This document shows positions 57,486 through 64,000 of a stretch of DNA of 64,000 nucleotides, piece after piece. Origin of the DNA: Pseudomonadota bacterium. GTDB lineage: Bacteria > Pseudomonadota > Gammaproteobacteria > Xanthomonadales > SZUA-38. The position numbers were made by a program, and so were the translations under genes. Position 1 is the first letter of the stretch. Each line of letters opens with the position of its first letter. Under the pieces are notes generated by a model. That model made no database searches, was not told where the DNA came from, and saw only the letters and a list, made by a program, of their open reading frames with translations. The stretch covers positions 1 through 64,000 of the forward strand of contig JBCCCR010000027.1 in the NCBI GenBank assembly GCA_039033415.1, given 5' to 3'.

Positions 57486-60400
57486 TTGGGGGAGATGCTC
57501 CTAAAGCTGCTGCCGTTTGTGCCGCCGCATCTGGCGCGCAAGCTCATCGCTGATCCCGAATGGGAGCAGCGGCTGGACAGCGACACCATCCACGGCGCCG
57601 CCCTGTTCGCCGATATCTCCGGTTTTACCCCGCTGACCGATCAGCTCGCTGCCGCCGGCAAGGAGGGTCCCGAGGAGCTCACCCGGCTGCTCAACGCCTA
57701 CTTTAATCCCATCATCGCCGCGATCGAATCGGAGTCTGGCGAAGTGGTGAAATTCTCCGGGGACGCGCTGATGGTCGTGTTTCCGGCTGACGCCCGACCG
57801 TTGGCTGAGGCCGTCCGTCGTGCGCAGCAGGCGGCGGAGGGCATGCAGCAGCTCTTGGCGGACATGGGCGCACTGGAAACCACCGCCGGCGAGGTCCAGC
57901 TGGAAATGAAGATCGGCATCGGCGCCGGCGACATCGTGGCGATGGAGGTCGGCGGCCTGCTCGGCCGCTGGGAATACATCATCGCCGGCGACCCGATTCG
58001 CCAGGCGACAGCCGCCGAGGGCGAATGCCGTCCGGGCGAGGTGGCGCTCAGTCCCGAGGCCAGCGAGGTGATCCATCCGTGGCAGCTGCCGCCGCGCCGG
58101 GTCGAGACCGTCATGCAGCCGAACCTTTCCGCTTTGGATTCCGTAGAACAGACGCTGCGCCGCTTTGTCCCCGGGGCGGTGCTGGGTTTCTTGGAAACCG
58201 GCGCGCGCAGCTGGCTTGGCGTCCTGCGCGACATGACGGTGCTGTTCATCGGGCTCAAGGACTACGAGTTCACCGGGGCGCGCGCGATCAGCCAGTTTCA
58301 TGAGCTGGTTCGCGACGTCCAGGGTGCGCTGTACCGATTTGAAGGCAGCCTGAACAAGGTGGCCGTGGACGACAAAGGCGCCCTGATTATGGCGCTCTTC
58401 GGCGCACCGCCGCTGGCCCATGAGGACGACACCGTGCGCGGGCTGAAGGCGGCGCTCGAGATCCAGGCGCTGTCGCGCAGGCGCCAGCAGCCGCTCGCGA
58501 TCGGCATCACGACCGGTCAGGTTTTTGCCGGGCCCGTAGGCAGCGAGATGCGCTACGAGTACACGGTGATGGGAGATACCGTCAACCTCAGCGCCCGGCT
58601 GATGAAAGCGGCCGGACCGGGCGCGATCCTGTGTGACGAGACCACCGCGCAGGGCGCCAATAACCGGGTTCGTCTCGAGCGCCTCGACCCGATTCGGGTC
58701 AAAGGCAAGGCAGAGCCGGTAAAGGTCTTCCGCCCGGATGACGCGAGCCTGACCTCAAAGATTGTGAGTGGCTCCTTCCGCCCGCCGGCGATGATGGCCG
58801 GGCGCGGTCGGGAGATCGGGCTGGTCGATGACACCATCGCTACGCTCGAACGGGGCCGTGGAGCGCTGCTGCTGATCGAGGGCGGGGTGGGAATGGGAAA
58901 GTCCCGCCTGCTCAAAGAGGTGAAGGTGCAGGCGAAGATCAAGGGCATCACCTGCCTGAATGGCCTGGCGCGCAGCACCGAAGCCCAGGTCCACCTGCGC
59001 GCCTGGCAGGGTGTCATGGAAGATTTCTTCGAGCTGGGGCGCCTGGAGCTGGACCAGCGCGCTGACCACGTACGCGAGACGCTGGCTGATCTGGCGCCCG
59101 GCTGCGTCGATCAGGTCAGCCTGCTGACCGAATGGATGGGCCTGAGCGCGGTCCGCGGAACCCAGGAGCTGGTGGTCGATCAGCAGCAGCATGAGCATAA
59201 CCTGATGCACCTGCTCAAAACGCTGGTGCTGGCGTGGACCAACACCCGGCCGCTTGTGGTGGCTATCGACGACGCCCAGTGGCTCGACGAGACCTCCTGG
59301 ATGCTGGTGCGCGACCTGTGCCGCGCGGTCGACAGCGGCAGCCACCCGCTGCTGCTGGTGCTGGCCACGCAACCCACGCGCCGCGAGGGCGTCAGCGTTG
59401 TCGAGGAGATGGAGCGCATGGACTGCTGCGCCGTGGCGCAGCTGCAGCCGCTGAGCCGCAGCGAATCGAACCTCATGGTGGCGGACCGGCTCGGCGTTCT
59501 GCCAGATCGGGTTCCGCAGCGGCTGGGGCTGTTTATTCACGAACGCTCCGAAGGCACCCCGTTTGTGGCCGAGGAACTGCTTCGGGCCATGCAGGATCAG
59601 GGGATGGTCGAAGTCTGGAAAGACGACAAGACCAACCAGAATCTCTGCCGGGTCAGGGGCGAGTTTTCCAGCGAAACGGAAACGCTGCCGGGGTCGGTCC
59701 GCGGGCTGATCCTATCGCGGATCGACCGCCTGACCGCCAACCAGCAGGTCACGCTCAAGGTGGCGTCCGTGTTCGGCCGTCGCTTTGTTCGCCGCGCCCT
59801 GGCTGACGTGCTGGCGGACGAGTATGAGTTTGACGACAAGAAAGTGCAGCAGGATCTGGATACGTTCCACGATATGGAGCTGATCGAGCTGGAGGGTGAA
59901 GAGCCCGACCTGCAGTACCGTTTCCAGCACCAGATCACCCAGGAGGTGGCTTACGAGTCGCTGCTGTTTTCGCAGCGCCGCCAGCTGCATGTTGCGGTGG
60001 CTCAATGGATCGAGCAGAAATATGCCGGTCAAGAGGATTTAAGCTGGCGCGAACACACCATCGATCAACTCGATCCTGGCGCCTCGGCCCTGGCGCCACA
60101 CTACGGCGAGCTCGCCGATCACTACCGCGCCGCCGGCGAGGAAAAGCTGGAGCTCCCCTATGCGGTGCTGGCGGGAAACTACGCGGCGCTGCTCTATCAA
60201 AACGAGGAAGCCGAGCGGCATTTTCAGCGCGCGCTGGAGCTGATTCCGGCGTCCGATCTGCGCTCGCGGCTGCGGGTGCTGAAGGAGTGTGAGAACACAT
60301 ACCGATTGATGGCGCGACGATCGGCCCGCAAGGATGTGCTGCGCCAGATGCAGCAGATCGCCGGGGAAATCGGCGAAAACGGTGTCAAAGCTCTGGTTGC

Positions 60401-61682
60401 CATCTTACAATCGGTGTACCAGTTTACTTATGGCCGACCGAAATCCGCCCAGCAATTGGCGATTTCAGCGATCGAGCTGGCCCAGGCGGATCAGGAGCCG
60501 CTGATCGAATGCCGGGCCCGACGCTGGCTCGGGGCGTCGCTGCAGGTAGCAGGACATCATCATCAGGCAAGGGAGGAAATGGAGCGGGCAAACGACCTGG
60601 CGGTAGCCGCCGGTGACCCGGATCTCATGGCCGATACAACCACACAGCTTGCCCGGCTGGCGGAAAAGCGCGGCGAGTTTCAGCTTTGCCTCGAGTACTG
60701 CGAGCAGGCGCTCAAGCTCGCACAGGAAACCGGCAACCTCGGCGACGAGGCGGCGATCTTGCGGCGCATGGCCAGCGCCTACCTGGCGCTCGACCGGCTT
60801 GACGAATCGTTCAAGGCCGTCGATGCGGCGCACGACCTGCTGATTCAAATCGGCGACCGGCGCCAGGAAGGGCTGGCGCTGGATCTCAAGGGCCGGATCG
60901 CCGTGGCTCGCGGTGACTACTCGGCGGGCAAAGCGCTGTTCGAGAAGAGTCTTGGGCTACGCCAGCAGATCCAGGATCGCAAGGGCCAGCAGCGTTCTCT
61001 GATGTTGCTGGGAGACGCCTGCCTCCATATGGGTGCGCACGAAAAGGCGCGGGTCTGCTACGAGCAGGCGCTCCAGGATGCCGGGGAGATGTACATGGCC
61101 TACGACCAGGCTGAGATCAATGCCCGGCTGGTGCTGCTCGAACACTCCACCGGCGATAACGAGAAGGCCAAGCAGCACGGGCTGAAGGCCGCCAAGACGC
61201 TGTCTGCTCTCAACGACCAGCCGCTGCTGGCGCAGACTCTCACCAGCCTCGGTCACGCGTTTACCGAGCTGGGGGACTACGATTCTGCTGCCGCCGCCTA
61301 CGGCAACGCCATCCAGATCCGTCAGAAGCTCGGGCAGACCAATCTGCTGATGGAAACGGTGGCGGGGTCAGCGAGACTGGATTTCAAGCAGGGTCGGAGC
61401 GACGCTGCGCTGGAGAAAGTGAACGAGGTGATGAACGCGCTGGGTGACGGCGGCTGGACCGGCACCGAGCAGCCTTTTCGTATTTACCAAACCTGTTTTG
61501 AAGTGCTCGAGCATCATCAGGATGACCGATCTCAGGCGCTGATCGATAAAGCGTTTGCCGAGCTCCAGAGCTCCGCTGAGGCGATCAGTGACGAGCAGCT
61601 GCGCGAATCATTCCTGTACAGCGTGATGGAGAACCGCGCGGTGGACTACTACTACCGCGGGACCCAGCGGACCCAGACTTAA
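57486..61682 (+). CDS. Twin class III cyclase domain / NTPase / TPR protein, 1398 aa
   Basis: Architecture of soluble adenylyl cyclase. Cyclase domain 1 (residues ~33-195) has ALFADISGFTPL and VVKFSGDALMVVF with metal-binding Asp residues. Domain 2 (~250-420) has LFIGLKDYEF, lacking the first Asp, and a GDTVNLSARLM segment. A P-loop NTPase follows: GGVGMGKSRLL (~466) and VVAIDDAQWLDE (~591). TPR helices fill ~900-1390. TTG start with AGAGGT upstream; ATG at 57495 is the alternative but GGGGGAG sits too close to it. Confidence 0.9.
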   Translation: MGEMLLKLLPFVPPHLARKLIADPEWEQRLDSDTIHGAALFADISGFTPLTDQLAAAGKEGPEELTRLLNAYFNPIIAAIESESGEVVKFSGDALMVVFPADARPLAEAVRRAQQAAEGMQQLLADMGALETTAGEVQLEMKIGIGAGDIVAMEVGGLLGRWEYIIAGDPIRQATAAEGECRPGEVALSPEASEVIHPWQLPPRRVETVMQPNLSALDSVEQTLRRFVPGAVLGFLETGARSWLGVLRDMTVLFIGLKDYEFTGARAISQFHELVRDVQGALYRFEGSLNKVAVDDKGALIMALFGAPPLAHEDDTVRGLKAALEIQALSRRRQQPLAIGITTGQVFAGPVGSEMRYEYTVMGDTVNLSARLMKAAGPGAILCDETTAQGANNRVRLERLDPIRVKGKAEPVKVFRPDDASLTSKIVSGSFRPPAMMAGRGREIGLVDDTIATLERGRGALLLIEGGVGMGKSRLLKEVKVQAKIKGITCLNGLARSTEAQVHLRAWQGVMEDFFELGRLELDQRADHVRETLADLAPGCVDQVSLLTEWMGLSAVRGTQELVVDQQQHEHNLMHLLKTLVLAWTNTRPLVVAIDDAQWLDETSWMLVRDLCRAVDSGSHPLLLVLATQPTRREGVSVVEEMERMDCCAVAQLQPLSRSESNLMVADRLGVLPDRVPQRLGLFIHERSEGTPFVAEELLRAMQDQGMVEVWKDDKTNQNLCRVRGEFSSETETLPGSVRGLILSRIDRLTANQQVTLKVASVFGRRFVRRALADVLADEYEFDDKKVQQDLDTFHDMELIELEGEEPDLQYRFQHQITQEVAYESLLFSQRRQLHVAVAQWIEQKYAGQEDLSWREHTIDQLDPGASALAPHYGELADHYRAAGEEKLELPYAVLAGNYAALLYQNEEAERHFQRALELIPASDLRSRLRVLKECENTYRLMARRSARKDVLRQMQQIAGEIGENGVKALVAILQSVYQFTYGRPKSAQQLAISAIELAQADQEPLIECRARRWLGASLQVAGHHHQAREEMERANDLAVAAGDPDLMADTTTQLARLAEKRGEFQLCLEYCEQALKLAQETGNLGDEAAILRRMASAYLALDRLDESFKAVDAAHDLLIQIGDRRQEGLALDLKGRIAVARGDYSAGKALFEKSLGLRQQIQDRKGQQRSLMLLGDACLHMGAHEKARVCYEQALQDAGEMYMAYDQAEINARLVLLEHSTGDNEKAKQHGLKAAKTLSALNDQPLLAQTLTSLGHAFTELGDYDSAAAAYGNAIQIRQKLGQTNLLMETVAGSARLDFKQGRSDAALEKVNEVMNALGDGGWTGTEQPFRIYQTCFEVLEHHQDDRSQALIDKAFAELQSSAEAISDEQLRESFLYSVMENRAVDYYYRGTQRTQT

Positions 61683-61690
61683 TCCTAGGT

Positions 61691-62335
61691 TCAGTCCTGG
61701 TCCTCATCCTCGTTTTCCCAGTCGTACACCTTGCGCGGCGGGATATCGAGCTGTCGGAAGCGCCACGCTCCAACTACCCCTAGCGCAGCGCCGGCCAAAT
61801 GGGATTCGAACGAGATGCCGGGGACACCTGGCAGTAAGCCCGAACCGAGACCGCCGTAAAGAAAAAACACCAGCATCGAGAGGGCGATCGCCCGGGTGTC
61901 TCTTTTCAAGAGGCCGGACAGCAGAACATAGGTCAGCATGCCGTACAGCACGCCGCTGGCGCCGATGTGGATGCTGCTCCGCGCCACTAGCCAGACCAAC
62001 AGCCCGCCACCGATATACACCATCGGCAGGACTCGCACCGACGCGTTGGGATAGACGTAGAGCATCCCGGTGCCGAGGACAAACAGCGGCACCGTGTTGT
62101 GGAGGAGGTGGCCAAAGCTGCCGTGCAGCAGCGGCGCCAGAAAAACCCCGGCAAACCCGTCGGCCGAGCGGGGCACAATCCCGAAGCGATTCAGCGGGTA
62201 ACCCAGCAAAAAGTTGACGATGTGGACCGCCCAGAGCAGCGCCAGGGCGGCCAGGGTCAGCCTTAGCGCCAGCGCAAAGTTTGCCTTGGCCCTGCCGGAG
62301 GTGAGGAAGTCCGGGTCGGGGCGGTGCAGCTGCAC
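61691..62335 (-). CDS. Rhomboid family intramembrane serine protease, 214 aa
   Basis: Six transmembrane helices; HGSFGHLLHNTVPL early, GASGVLYGML with the catalytic Ser (~residue 126) and His in FESHLAGAALG (~181) form the catalytic dyad. Cleaves membrane substrates; substrate unknown. Downstream of the cyclase on the opposite strand, 9 bp apart from its stop. Confidence 0.9.
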   Translation of the reverse strand: MQLHRPDPDFLTSGRAKANFALALRLTLAALALLWAVHIVNFLLGYPLNRFGIVPRSADGFAGVFLAPLLHGSFGHLLHNTVPLFVLGTGMLYVYPNASVRVLPMVYIGGGLLVWLVARSSIHIGASGVLYGMLTYVLLSGLLKRDTRAIALSMLVFFLYGGLGSGLLPGVPGISFESHLAGAALGVVGAWRFRQLDIPPRKVYDWENEDEDQD

Positions 62336-62358
62336 AGGCGAGTCTCAGGCTTGCGGGT

Positions 62359-63693
62359 TCAGTTCTGAACCTCGATCCCGTTCACCCCTTCCCAGGGGAC
62401 GTACTGAACACGGTCTTTCTGGACAACCGCAATGCCAAGATTGCTGCCGGTCACGTCGGGATCTTTGCCAAGCTCCAGGACCTGACCGCTGCGCAGAGTC
62501 ACGGTGGCAGTGTTGTTGTCCTGAGGCGTCAGGCGCTGGATGTACTGCCAGGGAACCTCAAACTGGAGGCCGCTGGCGTCTTTTCCGCGGAGCATCTCAC
62601 CTTCGTGGCCCTGGTCGAGGTCAAACATCAGCTCGCCCTCGGCGGTGCCCGCTGTGCCGCTGACCCGCGCTTTGATCGGGCCTGCGTCGGCAAACTCGGC
62701 GTACCGGGGCAGGTTGTCGGGGGCGTTAAAAAAAGAGACTTTTTCGAACGCTGACCAGGGTACCAGCACTCTACCGAGGCCCGCAGCGTGCACCACAATC
62801 CCGCGGTTTTCGGAGTTCACGTCGTTGGTGTCGCTCATGCTCTGAGTAACGCCGTCCACCAGTTCCACCAGGCTCGACTCGCCCTGGTTGGTGATGGTGC
62901 GTATCGTCGAAAACTTCACGGACTGCTCGCGGCCGTCGACGTCACCGTCCAGCTCGTCTTCCGGGTACCGCTCATCGCGATCCCAGTCGACAAATCCCTC
63001 GAACGCGCCGCTGCGGGTTTCGACTCGACCGTAAAGGTACGGCGAGAAGGTGGGGGCGGTGGCCTCCGGCGCATGAAAGCGCACCTGTTCGATGTCCCGC
63101 CAGTCGATCTGCTGCACCTGGCCGCTGGCGCCGAGCACCTCCAGGTCGGCACCGATGTCGTCGGAGCCACCGTTCGCCTCGAGCGTTGTGCCGTCGCGCA
63201 GGGTCAGCCGGACGCGGTCACCGCCCAGCGCTTCAACCTGGCTAAGCTGGCCAAACTCCACGCTGAAGGACTGGGCCTGCAGGTCGGAGGAGCCGAGCCA
63301 GCGAACGAGCTCGATCACGTGGCCGTTAAATTCAAATCGCGGGCCCGGCAGACTGTCTTCGATCCGCTCCCGGTCGTCGTCGGGAAGCTGAGAGAGATCA
63401 AATGGTTCAGCTTTGTCGCCGTTAAAGTGGTGGATCCAGTTAGCTTCCTGTTCACCCCAGCGGATGGTGCCCGTGACCTCGCTGTCGTCATCGAGCAGAA
63501 CCGTGCCGTAGATGTGTCCCCGGTCCAGGTTGGCCGGGGGGCTCTCCATCGGGCTGCTGCTGGCGGCGGTGTCGTCCGCGGAAACCGCGGCCGGCGTGTT
63601 GTCCTGGGCGGCGGCCAGGCCCGCAGCGCTGAGCAGGGACAGCGCCAGCGTCGGTGCGAAGCCGCGAGCGTTGCGGCGAGTTATCGTTTTCAT
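62359..63693 (-). CDS. Exported repeat protein of unknown function, 444 aa
   Basis: Signal peptide from ATG 63693 (ending GLAAAQ). The mature protein has repeated ~90-residue units with the theme G-x-V-x-[LT]-x-[DS]-G...W.xIxxVxF: GTVLLDDDSEVTGTIRW, LTLRDGTTLEANGG with IDWRDIEQVRF, GRVETRSGAFEGFVDWD, VTLRSGQVLELGKD with VPWEGVNGIEVQ. This resembles SH3/Sm-like beta barrels. Acidic overall, periplasmic. Not recognised. Confidence 0.75.
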   Translation of the reverse strand: MKTITRRNARGFAPTLALSLLSAAGLAAAQDNTPAAVSADDTAASSSPMESPPANLDRGHIYGTVLLDDDSEVTGTIRWGEQEANWIHHFNGDKAEPFDLSQLPDDDRERIEDSLPGPRFEFNGHVIELVRWLGSSDLQAQSFSVEFGQLSQVEALGGDRVRLTLRDGTTLEANGGSDDIGADLEVLGASGQVQQIDWRDIEQVRFHAPEATAPTFSPYLYGRVETRSGAFEGFVDWDRDERYPEDELDGDVDGREQSVKFSTIRTITNQGESSLVELVDGVTQSMSDTNDVNSENRGIVVHAAGLGRVLVPWSAFEKVSFFNAPDNLPRYAEFADAGPIKARVSGTAGTAEGELMFDLDQGHEGEMLRGKDASGLQFEVPWQYIQRLTPQDNNTATVTLRSGQVLELGKDPDVTGSNLGIAVVQKDRVQYVPWEGVNGIEVQN

Positions 63694-63734
63694 GGCCCTA
63701 TTGTGCTCGCTGAATCGGTCGACCTCAACAATCA

Positions 63735-64000
63735 TTAGTCACGGGCCGTGCTTCGCGCGCTGCCCCCTAAAGGTCTGAAATAGCGGGTATTTTGATAGTA
63801 GCTTGGGTCCTCATTCGCCGGGTGCCAGCCGGGGATGCCGAGGACCGGGAGCGGCAGGAGCTGGCGGGTATCGCCGAGTGCTGTAATCCACCGGGCGAGC
63901 TGGTCGTCGAGACGTGACAGTGTCTCAGCGGCCGAGGGCTGTCCCTCGCATCGCGGCAACACCACACACTTGGCGGTCAGCCCATCGAACGGTTGGCACA
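63735..64000 (-). CDS. DUF3025-like protein, C-terminal part (runs off right edge)
   Basis: Reading leftward into the window: QPFDGLTAKCVVLPRCEGQP then a C-terminal LLPLPVLGIPGWHPANEDPS and YYQNTRYFRP, characteristic of DUF3025. The upstream part and start lie beyond 64000. Function unknown. Confidence 0.75.
   Translation of the reverse strand, partial: CQPFDGLTAKCVVLPRCEGQPSAAETLSRLDDQLARWITALGDTRQLLPLPVLGIPGWHPANEDPSYYQNTRYFRPLGGSARSTARD

Noticed and set aside
57158-57589. 144-residue upstream extension of cysS
   Set aside because: The frame is open, but the extension is not like any CysRS, has basic low-complexity composition and overlaps the cyclase start. The conserved start MALVLYNTLS at 57157 is used.
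57501-58421. 306-residue open frame on the minus strand
   Set aside because: Antisense to the first cyclase domain, whose motifs are unmistakable on the + strand.
62788-63738. 316-residue open frame on the + strand
   Set aside because: Antisense to the exported repeat protein; the minus-strand frame has a signal peptide and internal repeats.
1-64000. CRISPR array, tRNA or rRNA genes
   Set aside because: No regularly spaced direct repeats and no tRNA or rRNA sequence were seen on reading both strands by eye. The attC-like repeats are inverted, imperfect and separated by genes.

Overview
The window looks like chromosomal DNA of a gammaproteobacterium, perhaps in or near the Xanthomonadales/Chromatiales; this is inferred from gene content and I cannot name the species. 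Core genes are present: cysS, pyrC, yidD, a SufE-type gene and a dksA-type gene. The right two thirds is GC-rich. The first ~15 kb is visibly more AT-rich and codes almost wholly on the + strand. No rRNA, tRNA or CRISPR array was recognised.

Region 1 (1-~6.5 kb) is an array of small, promoterless-looking + strand genes separated by short imperfect inverted repeats. These start with TAACAA, carry a GCAGCTGACCGGCTGCGCC-like core and end in GTCGTTAG/GTCGTTGT-like sequence. They have the layout of integron attC sites, so I read this as part of a sedentary chromosomal integron. At the extreme left, the first ten codons of a leftward gene resemble an IS110/IS1111 transposase N-terminus. That element end abuts a half attC, as expected for elements that target attC. 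No integrase gene lies inside the window.

Region 2 (~6.5-19.2 kb) keeps the same strand bias and cassette-like content but attC-like repeats become unrecognisable. Genes include an alpha/beta hydrolase, macro domain, PPOX flavoprotein, VOC, RidA, GNATs, an antibiotic biosynthesis monooxygenase fold, a methyltransferase, DUF3291 and ClbS/DfsB, plus tiny membrane proteins and lipoproteins. A secreted Cys-bearing family occurs three times, perhaps four, between 3.4 and 14.6 kb.

Region 3 (19.4-38.3 kb) holds signalling and metabolic genes: a Rieske oxygenase divergent from a TetR regulator with twin operators, gamma-glutamylcyclotransferase, a Ser/Thr kinase with TPRs, a TIGR03032-like protein, aspartate racemase, and a split sigma-54 regulator pair behind a consensus sigma-54 promoter. 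A TolB-amidohydrolase fusion, a diguanylate cyclase, an ankyrin protein and an HD-GYP protein follow.

Region 4 (38.4-50 kb) carries envelope and secreted proteins. A five-gene leftward cluster contains an ECF sigma factor and ends in an M14 carboxypeptidase. The carboxypeptidase shares an undescribed C-terminal module with the neighbouring PQQ-type sugar dehydrogenase. Next is a lipoprotein fused to a type IV pilin-like domain, then TonB-like, TPR and beta-helix proteins.

Region 5 (50-64 kb) holds AlkB, an XpaC/TelA pair with a tiny upstream membrane peptide, pyrC-yidD, a cysteine-poor DksA, sufE-cysS, a giant class III cyclase-ATPase-TPR protein resembling soluble adenylyl cyclase, a rhomboid protease, a repeat protein, and the 3' end of a DUF3025 gene cut by the right edge.
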